A stretch of DNA of 64,000 nucleotides from Neptunicella marina (GTDB lineage Bacteria > Pseudomonadota > Gammaproteobacteria > Enterobacterales > Alteromonadaceae): the NCBI RefSeq assembly GCF_014270035.1, contig NZ_JACNEP010000006.1, positions 186,001 to 250,000 on the forward strand, given 5' to 3'. Shown here in pieces: positions 47,097 to 55,208 of the stretch. The position numbers and the translations under genes were made by a program. The notes under the pieces were generated by a model. It saw only the letters and a program-made list of their open reading frames with translations, was not told where the DNA came from and did no database searches. Position 1 is the first letter of the stretch; each line of letters opens with the position of its first letter.

Positions 47097-47501
47097 ATGT
47101 TGGAATTGCTGACTATTGGTGCCGCGGCTAAAGCCAGTGGTTTGACCGCTAAAATGATCCGTCACTATGAACAATTGGGATTATTGCGAAAAATGCCGCG
47201 AACCGAGTCGGGATATCGGTTGTATAACAGCGAACATATCGATCAGCTACGTTTTATCAGGCAGGCACGTAATTTAGGATTTTCGTTGTCGGATATTCAG
47301 TCATTGCTTGAACTTTGGCATGACTCACAGCGTGAAAGCCGTGCAGTCAAGCAAATTGCTGAACAACATTTAAGCGAAATAAAGGCCAAAATAAGTGAGC
47401 TAAAGCATATGCAGCAAATTTTATCTGATCTTGCAGATAACTGCCGTGGTGATGGCAGTCCGGATTGCAATATTCTAAAACAACTGGCGAAACCGGATTA
47501 G
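47097..47501 (+). CDS. cueR: Cu(I)-responsive MerR regulator CueR
   Basis: MerR-family activator of 134 residues. The N-terminal helix-turn-helix with winged helix reads AAKASGLTAKMIRHYEQLGLL, followed by SGYRLY and a dimerisation helix. The C-terminal metal loop has two cysteines spaced as in CueR (C-X7-C in DNCRGDGSPDCNIL), which selects monovalent Cu/Ag ions. GGAGG lies upstream of the ATG, which is 11 bp after copA, so the regulator is co-transcribed with its target (autoregulation). Its binding site is the dyad in the copA promoter. Confidence 0.95.
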   Translation: MLELLTIGAAAKASGLTAKMIRHYEQLGLLRKMPRTESGYRLYNSEHIDQLRFIRQARNLGFSLSDIQSLLELWHDSQRESRAVKQIAEQHLSEIKAKISELKHMQQILSDLADNCRGDGSPDCNILKQLAKPD

Positions 47502-47620
47502 GATTGCAAAGGTTGTTGAGCTTATAAATACATGCAATTAGACACATATTTTATGTGCTGACCTGCGCATATATAGTATGTTGTTGTGATGAAATGATTG
47601 CGTTAATCAGAGAAAAATAA

Positions 47621-47983
47621 ATGAAGCCCAAAACCAAAGCCTTACTGTTTTCCGCTTTATTATTTCCCGGCACAGGCCATTTTGTACTTAAAAGGCCGCT
47701 TGCTGGCAGTGGTATTGTGTTCGCTGCATTGTTACTTATTCACCAGTTAGCCAGCGATGTGATGACTCAGGCGCAGTTGATTGCCGATGACATTATGGCG
47801 GGGCGCGTCGCGCCGACTATTGAAGGCATTACCATTGCAATGGAGAGCCAGCCAGTGGATCCGCTAATGCCTTTATGGAGTGCTCTGTTACTGGTGGTGT
47901 GGATTGGTGCCATGCTTGACGTGCTTAGAATTTCCAGACTAAAACCTGTTTCAGTCAAAAAAGCAGCCAACCGCTCGTCTTAA
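47621..47983 (+). CDS. Small membrane protein of unknown function (120 aa)
   Basis: Not recognised. 120 residues with hydrophobic segments at about 7-16, 28-46 (GIVFAALLLIHQLASDV region) and 82-103 (PLWSALLLVVWIGAMLDVL), and a basic C-terminal tail (KPVSVKKAANRSS) likely in the cytoplasm. The N-terminal ALLFPGTGHFVLKRPLAG resembles short membrane proteins that carry a G-x-G-H-F turn, but no function follows from that. It starts a run of three plus-strand genes of unknown function after cueR. Confidence 0.7.
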   Translation: MKPKTKALLFSALLFPGTGHFVLKRPLAGSGIVFAALLLIHQLASDVMTQAQLIADDIMAGRVAPTIEGITIAMESQPVDPLMPLWSALLLVVWIGAMLDVLRISRLKPVSVKKAANRSS

Positions 47984-48055
47984 TAATTTGTCTGGTATGA
48001 CATAACAAAACTGGCAATGGAATTGCCGGTTTAAATAAACGAAAAGGATTTATAT

Positions 48056-48892
48056 ATGCACCTCAAACAAAATGCTAAAGCGATAGAAGAATTTGAATAC
48101 CGCTTACAGTGTCATGATGAATATTTTCAAAACTACCCATTAGAGCAGGGACTAAAAACAGCTCCGCCAGAAAATCACTACATGGTTTATAACCAAGCGC
48201 AATGGCAACATTTCCAGGCTGGAGTTAATTGGCTTTACTTGCAAAATCTTGATGCTGCGCAGGCCCATTTAGCTGAGGTGATGCCGCTACTTAAACAATC
48301 TATGGCGGCATGCTACAGCATTGAGCTACCTCTTTACTTTTCTTACTTTCAAACGGCTCTGCTTTTAGGTTTGCCCGAAGATGCTAATGAAGCGGCGAAT
48401 ATTGTTGCTAAGTTGGAGCCAGCATCCAATCGTGCGAGTGAGTTGATGCAAGTTTTAATGGCTAAGTTGTGGCTTGGATACTCGGATATACCTGAAGCCT
48501 GGTTAAAAACAATCACGCGGTCGGAACAAAATAAAGGTCATTCACTCATTTATGTCGGGTTTTCTGCCGCGCTTAAAGCCTTCGCCGGTTCGAATAAACC
48601 AGCTTTAGCCAGCGCAATCACGACTATTTTGGAGCATCATCGTCATGTGCTGCGTTATCTCAGATGGACTGCAAATATTACACAGTTATATGAAACTACC
48701 TCAACTCTACTGGTAATCATAGCTAAACAGCGAGGATGGAATATCAAGCCGATGATTGGTACTACCCAATATCAAATTAAAATAAGGCCAGAGGACTATT
48801 TGCATCGCGAAGGGATGACATCGAAAACCAGAGTGGAGGTCTGTACTGATTTTTTGCCAGACGTATTTGTAGATAACCCTGTTTATCGTTAA
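48056..48892 (+). CDS. Alpha-helical protein of unknown function (possibly Imm49-like)
   Basis: 278 residues, no signal peptide, almost entirely predicted helical. It has repeated helix-pair patterns such as FQAGVNWLYLQNLDAAQAHLAEVMPLL and ANEAANIVAKLEPAS, reminiscent of TPR-like repeats. The later segment LEHHRHVLRYLRW followed by a long hydrophobic helix and a C-terminal strand-like end weakly recalls Imm49-family immunity proteins; I give this low weight because no toxin gene is adjacent. ATG with AAAAGGA upstream. 24 bp before the next gene, so the two are likely one operon. Confidence 0.7.
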   Translation: MHLKQNAKAIEEFEYRLQCHDEYFQNYPLEQGLKTAPPENHYMVYNQAQWQHFQAGVNWLYLQNLDAAQAHLAEVMPLLKQSMAACYSIELPLYFSYFQTALLLGLPEDANEAANIVAKLEPASNRASELMQVLMAKLWLGYSDIPEAWLKTITRSEQNKGHSLIYVGFSAALKAFAGSNKPALASAITTILEHHRHVLRYLRWTANITQLYETTSTLLVIIAKQRGWNIKPMIGTTQYQIKIRPEDYLHREGMTSKTRVEVCTDFLPDVFVDNPVYR

Positions 48893-48916
48893 AAATTATA
48901 ATTTCAAGGAAGATAC

Positions 48917-49594
48917 ATGTCATTTTCATCTATTTCATTAGAAGCTATTCAGCGGGTACATACTAATCGTAAACGCATGGTGCAGGCTCTTATATTCCCA
49001 TTTATTGCCCTGGTCGTTGTTGACTTGCTACAAGGGTTGGAGCCCAAGGGGGCAATGGCCATGGCTTTGAATATTTTGGGCATGCTAATTAACACTTTAT
49101 TTGCCGTAACTACACATAGAATTATTTTGATCGGTGACCACGCCGTTCCTCCTTTTGGGTTGTCTCGCTGGACTAAACGGGAAACGTCTTTTTTGCTACA
49201 TACCTTAGCGTTTGCTTTGATATTCATGCCATTTGTATTGGTTGGAATGTTTGCCACATCTGGATTCTGGGTTTTAATTCCGGGATTAATCTGTATTAGC
49301 TGGCTGGCAGCACGTTTAAGTCTGGTGTTTCCTGCTATTGCAATTGAAGATGAAAATGCCGGCTTCAAATTGGCATGGGAATTGAGCCGTGGGAAAACCG
49401 GCTTTATGCTGGCTGTGGTTTTTTTATTACCTGTTATTTCAATAGTTATTTCCTATCCGTTACTGATCTTACCTGGCACTGATGCCATTGCTTCTATGCT
49501 AGGCACGATAATATTGGTTTATGAGGTGGCTATACTATCGCTTGCCTATGAGTCTTTAAGTCAGAAACATTCTGAGCATATTATAAATGTTTGA
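48917..49594 (+). CDS. Multi-pass membrane protein of unknown function (225 aa)
   Basis: 225 residues with about six hydrophobic segments (near 22-40, 45-65, 92-112, 114-137, 160-182, 185-208). An amphipathic N-terminus and a loop around AIEDENAGFKLAWELSRGK resemble DUF975/GPDPase-type membrane domains, where a conserved charged loop precedes W/LS.G. No catalytic domain is attached. AAGGA precedes the ATG. It follows the helical protein gene by 24 bp, suggesting a two-gene unit. Confidence 0.72.
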   Translation: MSFSSISLEAIQRVHTNRKRMVQALIFPFIALVVVDLLQGLEPKGAMAMALNILGMLINTLFAVTTHRIILIGDHAVPPFGLSRWTKRETSFLLHTLAFALIFMPFVLVGMFATSGFWVLIPGLICISWLAARLSLVFPAIAIEDENAGFKLAWELSRGKTGFMLAVVFLLPVISIVISYPLLILPGTDAIASMLGTIILVYEVAILSLAYESLSQKHSEHIINV

Positions 49595-49739
49595 TTTTTG
49601 AACTATATATGTGTCGTGCAATAGTGCCAGCGATTTATTGAGACAGTTTGCGCTACCGCAATATAAAGTGAAAACAAAACATGCATGTTAGTAGATATAA
49701 CAACCTGTTTTACGCTTTGATTTGTTTTGTGAGGTACTG

Positions 49740-50621
49740 ATGCAAAAGCTTCGACATCATGATCTTGAGTCGTTAGTGCAACGACTCGATCTGGCAATTG
49801 AAAATCATCGGCTGTGGGTAAGGCAATTAATGCGTATTCTGGTTTGTCAGTCGGATCATGCTGAGCTGGACAAGAGTGATGATGCACATACATGTTGTGA
49901 TTTTGGTCGCTGGTATTATGGTCAGCACCCTGAGGGTCTGTTAGATAATCCTACCTTTAAGAACATTGAATTTCTTCATCATGAAATGCACCGCATTGCG
50001 TCGGGAATGTTGTATAAACAGGATACCGGACAGGGGATATCTGAAGCTGAATTTGAAACCTTTTACTCGGAATTGGATGTATTTGTCAGGGAAGTTGAAA
50101 GGCTGAAAGCACAAATGCAAAAACTATTGTATTTGAGGGACCCACTGACCGGTGCGTACAATCGTGCCACGCTCAAAGAAGAGCTCTATCTGCTGAAAGA
50201 TATGTTAAGCAAACAGGTTGAAACCGCCTGTATCCTGATGCTGGATCTGGATAATTTTAAAGGTGTTAATGATCGTTATGGGCATGCAGCCGGCGATGAA
50301 GTTCTAAAAGCAGTGGCTGAGTATATTCAGGACAATTTACGTACACTGGATAAATTTTTTCGTTATGGTGGCGAAGAGTTTTTAGTTACTTTGGTGAATT
50401 CAAATTTACCCAGTGCACTGGCCACCGCCGAACGAATGCGTGAGGGATTATGCAATCTGGTTGTCGAATTTGGGAACAGTCAGATTAAGATCTCTGCATC
50501 TATTGGTGTGGCATTAATTGATGCAGAATCAGATATAAAGGAGAGTCTCGAACAAGCAGATAAAGCGCTCTATACGGCTAAGCGCAACGGAAGAAACCGT
50601 GTGGAACTTTGGTCGCAATAA
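49740..50621 (+). CDS. dgcZ: Zinc-sensing diguanylate cyclase (DgcZ-like, CZB-GGDEF)
   Basis: 293-residue cytoplasmic cyclase. The N-terminal chemoreceptor zinc-binding (CZB) domain has all four ligands, H23, C53 (CDFGRW), H80 and H84, each one residue off the E. coli DgcZ positions (H22, C52, H79, H83). The C-terminal GGDEF domain has the active-site motif GGEEF at 210-214 and an intact product-inhibition site RxxD (R201-D204) five residues before it. In DgcZ zinc binding inhibits c-di-GMP synthesis. The ATG at 49740 with GAGG five bases upstream is chosen over one six codons earlier. Convergent with the methyltransferase gene. Confidence 0.88.
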   Translation: MQKLRHHDLESLVQRLDLAIENHRLWVRQLMRILVCQSDHAELDKSDDAHTCCDFGRWYYGQHPEGLLDNPTFKNIEFLHHEMHRIASGMLYKQDTGQGISEAEFETFYSELDVFVREVERLKAQMQKLLYLRDPLTGAYNRATLKEELYLLKDMLSKQVETACILMLDLDNFKGVNDRYGHAAGDEVLKAVAEYIQDNLRTLDKFFRYGGEEFLVTLVNSNLPSALATAERMREGLCNLVVEFGNSQIKISASIGVALIDAESDIKESLEQADKALYTAKRNGRNRVELWSQ

Positions 50622-50631
50622 CGCCGAATCA

Positions 50632-51330
50632 TCAAGCGGCTTTACATGCGTAAAAACCGTTAATCATGCCAGCCTGATAAAAATGCAAGGGAGATTCAAA
50701 ACCGCAAGTTTCAATTAATTCGGCTAGTTTAACTGGTGGGATAATGGCTAATCCCTGGCGATAAGCCTGCTTAAACTTTTCTAATTCCTGTTCAGACGAT
50801 AAAGAACCTGACATAACAGCAAACCAAAACCGCAATAATTGTGGATAATTTTCTGCCTGGGTATCCGCCGATAAGTCGGTGCTAACCAGTATTCCTTTTG
50901 GCAATAAACGCATAGCAATGTTGGAAAAATACTCGCGTCTGATTGTGGTGTCTGTCATAAAGTGTGAAACCAAAAAGCTGGTCGCGGCATTAAATTGCGC
51001 AGTGTCATCAAAACTATTCAGATAATCCTGATGAAAGCGGCAGCGCTCAAGAATTCCCTGCATTTGTAAGTTAGCCTGACAAACCTGATTCATGCCTGCT
51101 GAAGGCTCAACTATGGTAAATCTCCAACTATCATTTAATGCCGCGAGATTAATGATTTCGTTACCGGTGCCGGCTCCTACACACAAAATATGTGCATCAT
51201 CTGGTAATTCGTTCAGTATTTGATTCAAAAACAGATATAAGGTGTCATTGATGGGACGCATTTTTTGCCATTGCTGATCATAGTGCTGCGCTTGTTGATC
51301 AAACATATTGGTGAGCGTTTTTTGATCCAC
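50632..51330 (-). CDS. SAM-dependent class I methyltransferase
   Basis: 232-residue methyltransferase with motif I HILCVGAGTGNEI, motif II FTIVEPSAGM and a following NAATSFLVSHFM strand. The N-terminal FDQQAQHYDQQWQKMRPIND resembles small-molecule methyltransferases. Start GTG at 51330, with AGGA five bases upstream; a GTG four codons earlier overlaps that site. Divergent from an Rrf2 regulator, with a TGTAAC-N7-GTTtCA element right in front of this gene, so Rrf2 probably controls it. The substrate is unknown. Confidence 0.85.
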   Translation of the reverse strand: MDQKTLTNMFDQQAQHYDQQWQKMRPINDTLYLFLNQILNELPDDAHILCVGAGTGNEIINLAALNDSWRFTIVEPSAGMNQVCQANLQMQGILERCRFHQDYLNSFDDTAQFNAATSFLVSHFMTDTTIRREYFSNIAMRLLPKGILVSTDLSADTQAENYPQLLRFWFAVMSGSLSSEQELEKFKQAYRQGLAIIPPVKLAELIETCGFESPLHFYQAGMINGFYACKAA

Positions 51331-51351
51331 GTTTTTCCTCACATATTAAAG

Positions 51352-51370
51352 TGTAACTATTAATGTTTCA
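51352..51370. promoter_or_regulatory. Operator-like element 1 (methyltransferase side)
   Basis: TGTAAC, seven bases, GTTTCA: the same 6-7-6 layout as the perfect element at 51397, with one mismatch. Located 21 bases before the methyltransferase start. Confidence 0.55.
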
Positions 51371-51396
51371 TTTTATTCTGGCATACAATTTATAAC

Positions 51397-51415
51397 TGTA
51401 ACAGTAAAAGTTACA
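51397..51415. promoter_or_regulatory. Operator-like element 2 (rrf2 side)
   Basis: Perfect inverted repeat TGTAAC-N7-GTTACA, extended by flanking TAAC/GTTA. 45 bp (about four helical turns) from element 1. Probable binding site of the Rrf2 protein encoded just downstream. Confidence 0.65.
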
Positions 51416-51451
51416 TGTTAAGCTGGGGAAGAAAATTAACCGGTGAGTAAG

Positions 51452-51856
51452 ATGAGAAAAAACAGTCAGTTATCAAGGGTGTTGCACATACTGGTGCATC
51501 TAAATAAAAGTGATCAGCCAATTACCTCAGCGGCGTTTGCCAATATGCTGAAAACTAATGCGGTAGTGGTAAGACGTATTATGGGCATGTTGCGTAACGC
51601 TGGATACGTGCTTTCAACTAACGGCCGCAACGGTGGCTGGGTGCTGAATAAACCCTTAGATAATATTTCACTGCTGGATATTCATCAGGCACTGGGTGAA
51701 AGCACCTTGTTTAATATTGCGCTGACTGATGAGCATCAACATTGTCCGATTGAAAAATCGGTAAATAGAGAATTGCAGGATGTGCTACAGGAAGTCGAGG
51801 CACTGGTTTTGCAAAAGTTCAGTGCCATCAGTTTAGATAAAATTGCAAATCATTAA
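51452..51856 (+). CDS. Rrf2 family transcriptional regulator (YwnA-type)
   Basis: 134-residue Rrf2-type winged-helix regulator resembling YwnA/HypR: LSRVLHILVHLN, TSAAFANMLKTNAVVVRRIMGMLRNAGYV (recognition helix), NGRNGGWVLNKPLDNISLLDIHQAL, and HCPIEKSVN near the C-terminus. Only one cysteine is present, so it does not bind an Fe-S cluster like IscR or NsrR; a thiol or ligand signal is more likely. The ATG at 51452 has GGTGAG four bases upstream and fits the family N-terminus; a GTG three codons earlier is less likely. Divergent from the methyltransferase, with two operator-like elements between. Confidence 0.88.
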   Translation: MRKNSQLSRVLHILVHLNKSDQPITSAAFANMLKTNAVVVRRIMGMLRNAGYVLSTNGRNGGWVLNKPLDNISLLDIHQALGESTLFNIALTDEHQHCPIEKSVNRELQDVLQEVEALVLQKFSAISLDKIANH

Positions 51857-51861
51857 ACGGG

Positions 51862-52482
51862 TTAACCTTTAAATCCTTTAGCGACCAAATAGACTTCGCG
51901 TGAACGCGGTCGCGATGCCGCTGGTTTACGCACTATCACTTTATTAAATGAGCTGCGAACATCCTTGACGTATTCCTCGTAACCCACGCCCTGGAAGACT
52001 TTTGCGCAAAAACTGCCGTTTGGTTTTAATACATTACGCGCCATATCCAGTGCCAGTTCTACCAGGTACATAGAAGCATACTGGTCTGTGGTATTCACCC
52101 CACTCATATTGGGTGCCATATCCGATACGACTGTATCCACTTTATTATCGCCCAGCTCTGCAAGGATCTGTTCGTACACCGCTTCGTCAGTAAAGTCACC
52201 CTGAATAAAGGTTACGCCAATAATACCGTCCATTGGTAATATGTCGGATGCGATGACGCGGCCATTATCACCAACAATTGGGGCTACAACCTGTGACCAG
52301 CCACCGGGCGCAGAACCCAAATCCATCACAATATTGCCCGGGCCAAAGAGTTTGTCTTTTTCGTTAATTTCCAGCAGCTTATAACTGGCTCGTGAACGGT
52401 AACCGTCTTGCTGAGCCTTTTTTACATAAGGGTCGTTAACGTGTTCGTCCATCCATTGTTTACTGGTTTTTGAGCGTGCCAT
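51862..52482 (-). CDS. rlmE: 23S rRNA (uridine2552-2'-O)-methyltransferase RlmE
   Basis: FtsJ/RrmJ-type enzyme (206 residues from the ATG at 52482; E. coli 209) that methylates U2552 in the 50S A-loop. The catalytic tetrad K-D-K-E is present: [28 protein letters not shown] and [10 protein letters not shown]. The SAM loop is [13 protein letters not shown]. In E. coli rlmE is followed by ftsH; here it stands alone, five bases from the convergent rrf2 end and divergent from a SpoU-type methyltransferase. The frame extends nine codons upstream but the family start is [10 protein letters not shown]. Confidence 0.96.
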   Translation of the reverse strand: MARSKTSKQWMDEHVNDPYVKKAQQDGYRSRASYKLLEINEKDKLFGPGNIVMDLGSAPGGWSQVVAPIVGDNGRVIASDILPMDGIIGVTFIQGDFTDEAVYEQILAELGDNKVDTVVSDMAPNMSGVNTTDQYASMYLVELALDMARNVLKPNGSFCAKVFQGVGYEEYVKDVRSSFNKVIVRKPAASRPRSREVYLVAKGFKG

Positions 52483-52650
52483 AGTAGTTTCTGCTGCGAT
52501 GATGACCAAAGGGCGCTAATTGTAAGCGTGAGTTAAATATTTGCAAATTGAATCAGGCATCAGAAGGTCGTTTTGCCTGACTTAACCAGTGCAAAACGCT
52601 ACACTATGGGCCTGAAATAAGCATCACCACATAAAACGACAGCGCAATTC

Positions 52651-53397
52651 ATGAATATCGATGACGTAAAAAAGCTACAGCACAAAAAATATCGTACCCA
52701 GTTTGGCCATTATCTGGTGGAAGGTGAGCATCTGGTGCTTGAATTGGTCAAAGCCGCTAAATCGCAGCCTGCGCTAAAAGGCATCAGCCTGTATGTTACC
52801 GACGACTATGTGCCATTGGCTGAAAGCTTTGATTGCGGTTTTGAGCTGACGGTGCTGAACAAAAAGCAAATGTCACACATTAGTGATACCAAAACACCGC
52901 AAGGCATCATTGCCTGCGTACCCTTGCCCGATTTGAATGTTAACCAGGCCAGTGTTAAACAGAACCAACGCTGTATTTATTTGCACGAGGTACAAGATCC
53001 GGGCAACCTCGGTACCATTTTACGCACACTCGCCTGGTTTGGTGGCTTTCGTTTGTTGCTCAGCCCCAACAGCGTAGATCCCTTTAATCCTAAAGTGGTG
53101 CGTTCCAGTATGGGCGCGATTTTCCATGTGCCATTGGAGCTGGATGTGGAACTTGAACAGTTGCAACAACGCTTTAAGCAATTTGCCTATCTGGATATGC
53201 AGGGGGATATGGTTAACAGTCCATCTTTTGCCGGTTATGACTGTTATTTATTTGGTAACGAAGCGCGTGGTGTACCCTCTGAATCGCTTACGGCCTTTAA
53301 CGCTCAACCTTATACCATCGCCGGCAGTGGCGTGATTGATTCTTTAAATTTAGCCAGTGCGGTTAATATTTGTGTATACCAGTTAGCCATCCAGTAA
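52651..53397 (+). CDS. SpoU (TrmH) family RNA 2'-O-methyltransferase
   Basis: 248-residue SPOUT-class RNA methyltransferase. The N-terminal substrate-binding domain (KKLQHKKYRTQFGHYLVEGEHLV) is followed by the knotted catalytic domain with motif 1 QDPGNLGTILRT (Asn and catalytic Arg), motif 2 LFGNEARGV and motif 3 IDSLNLASAVNICVY. It most resembles RlmB/TsnR-like or YsgA-type enzymes that modify rRNA or tRNA ribose, but the exact target nucleotide is not decidable. It ends 16 bp from the convergent EAL gene. Confidence 0.87.
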   Translation: MNIDDVKKLQHKKYRTQFGHYLVEGEHLVLELVKAAKSQPALKGISLYVTDDYVPLAESFDCGFELTVLNKKQMSHISDTKTPQGIIACVPLPDLNVNQASVKQNQRCIYLHEVQDPGNLGTILRTLAWFGGFRLLLSPNSVDPFNPKVVRSSMGAIFHVPLELDVELEQLQQRFKQFAYLDMQGDMVNSPSFAGYDCYLFGNEARGVPSESLTAFNAQPYTIAGSGVIDSLNLASAVNICVYQLAIQ

Positions 53398-53413
53398 AAG
53401 ACAATTCAAATAG

Positions 53414-55018
53414 TTAAACCATGGGACGTATCGTCACTGATGAGGCGGGGCGAATATTGTCCAGACTCACATAACCCTGAGAAATGAATTGCTGTAACTG
53501 TTCTATGCTCATGGGTTTAGCATAATGCCAGCCTTGCCCGAGCGCATCGCGGCAATGGTTTAATACATAATCAGCCTGCTGCTGTGTTTCTATTCCTTCA
53601 AACACTGTGCTTACTTTCAAGTCATCAAGTAAGGTAAAAATGGCATCCAGCGTATTGCTATGGGTGCTGTGGGGACTACCAATCATATGAGTGAAGCTTC
53701 GGTCTACCTTTATTTCTGAGGCTTTTATTTTACTTAACCAGGAAAGGTTGGCGTAGCCTGTACCAAAATCATCCAGAGAAATTCGATAACCACGCGATAC
53801 AAATCTGTCAACCGATTGCTCTATCTGTTCAAAGCCCGATGCGGATGTTTCGGTAATTTCAAAGATTAATTGTTCGGCATTAAATTCATGGTTTTGTCGT
53901 TGGAAATCAATGAAATTTAACAGCATGGGATCGCTCAAATCTGCCATGCTCAAATTGAGGTTGAGGCTTAGATGAGAGGATTGTCTTAACAAATCACCGG
54001 CCAGTCCTATGGCTTTTTCAATCACGACCCGGGTTAATGTTGGCATCAAACCATTTTCTTCAGCAAAGTTAACAAACACATCAGGCGGCACCTGACCAAA
54101 TTTATGATGGTGCCAGCGAGCCAGCGCCTCCATTCCTACTACCCGGCCAGTTTTTAGCTGGACCTTAGGTTGAAACACCACATATATTTCTTTACGTCTT
54201 AATGCGCGTTTAAGCGCTTTGCGCATCGAATTCCGATGATTATTCAAAGAGATGAGTGTTATATAAATTAAAACGCTAAGTACCAGTGAAATGAGACAAA
54301 TCACCAGTAAAAATGTGTGATCTTTACCCAATAAACCAGGTTTGCTGTTGTAAACCGTAATACAAACTCCACTACCCGTTGTGCCACATTTTTGATGAAC
54401 CAGCCGATTAAATGATGACTGACTATTTTTAATAATGTCTTCAGGGTCAATGGGACCAAAGGCATTGGGTATATACCCATCGTTGGTGCTTATAATAAAA
54501 CCTGTTCCCAGTTCTTCAGGAGAAATACTTGAATACGCATTAGGAGCAACCAACATCAGGATTTTGTTGTTGGCGATCATGTTAACGTCAAGAGTACCCT
54601 GAAGTGCATCTTTGGTATTGCGCCAGTGGTAAAATCCGGATTTTTGCCAGCTTTTAGTTGGCACGGGAAGCGGGATTGGCGAGGCTAGTTTCCCCCAGCT
54701 GGCACTACATATAATTTGTTTATCCTGTAATCTGGCAATATCTGTCAATTCGGAATGGGTCCATAAATATTGCCGCATTAATTTGAGTTCGGCGTCTGAA
54801 CAAATTGAATGTTGTGCTTTATTGATTTCGCTAAACAAATTGGACAGTGTACTGTAAACCTCAGATGTGGTTTGAGTTACTGCTTGTTGATAAGCCTCGA
54901 GACGTTCATTATCTGAGTGTAATACCAGCAGGAGTGACACAAAAAATGTGCAGAAGAATCCAATCAGTAAACTGAGAAAAACAAAACGAAATGGGATTGA
55001 TGCCAAAGAAGATTTCAA
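53414..55018 (-). CDS. CSS-motif EAL c-di-GMP phosphodiesterase (PdeC-like)
   Basis: Membrane phosphodiesterase of 534 residues: transmembrane helix 1 at about 12-34, a periplasmic CSS-motif domain with Cys73 (SICSDAE) and Cys104 (IICSASWG; CSA where the motif name has CSS), transmembrane helix 2 at about 235-258, then an EAL domain. Catalytic residues are intact: EALARW, the Asn in LNLNLSM, FEITET, the DDFGTG pair, KVDRSF, EGIET and GQGWHYAKPM. In PdeC an intramolecular periplasmic disulfide between the two cysteines controls activity. The start is TTG; no ATG lies upstream in frame and the ribosome site is weak. Confidence 0.88.
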   Translation of the reverse strand: MKSSLASIPFRFVFLSLLIGFFCTFFVSLLLVLHSDNERLEAYQQAVTQTTSEVYSTLSNLFSEINKAQHSICSDAELKLMRQYLWTHSELTDIARLQDKQIICSASWGKLASPIPLPVPTKSWQKSGFYHWRNTKDALQGTLDVNMIANNKILMLVAPNAYSSISPEELGTGFIISTNDGYIPNAFGPIDPEDIIKNSQSSFNRLVHQKCGTTGSGVCITVYNSKPGLLGKDHTFLLVICLISLVLSVLIYITLISLNNHRNSMRKALKRALRRKEIYVVFQPKVQLKTGRVVGMEALARWHHHKFGQVPPDVFVNFAEENGLMPTLTRVVIEKAIGLAGDLLRQSSHLSLNLNLSMADLSDPMLLNFIDFQRQNHEFNAEQLIFEITETSASGFEQIEQSVDRFVSRGYRISLDDFGTGYANLSWLSKIKASEIKVDRSFTHMIGSPHSTHSNTLDAIFTLLDDLKVSTVFEGIETQQQADYVLNHCRDALGQGWHYAKPMSIEQLQQFISQGYVSLDNIRPASSVTIRPMV

Positions 55019-55208
55019 TCGATTACACTCACTTAACTGCCATAACTACATAAGTGGAGAGGGCGAAAAGATAACGCTCTCACAATCAGTTTGAGAACTT
55101 TATAATGACTATTATTGATAACAGATTCAATTTATTTATCTGACAGGGCTGATGCCCTGCCTATTTCTCTTACAATTTCACCATAGTTATAAATTGCGGA
55201 TGTAATAA

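Noticed and set aside
48949..49368. 139-codon minus-strand ORF over the 225-aa membrane protein gene
   Set aside because: Composition is the antisense image of hydrophobic helices; no start signal.
55144..55159. CAGGGC/GCCCTG hairpin upstream of creA as a terminator or attenuator
   Set aside because: Short stem and the following CCTATTTCTCTT is not a proper T run; no leader peptide visible.
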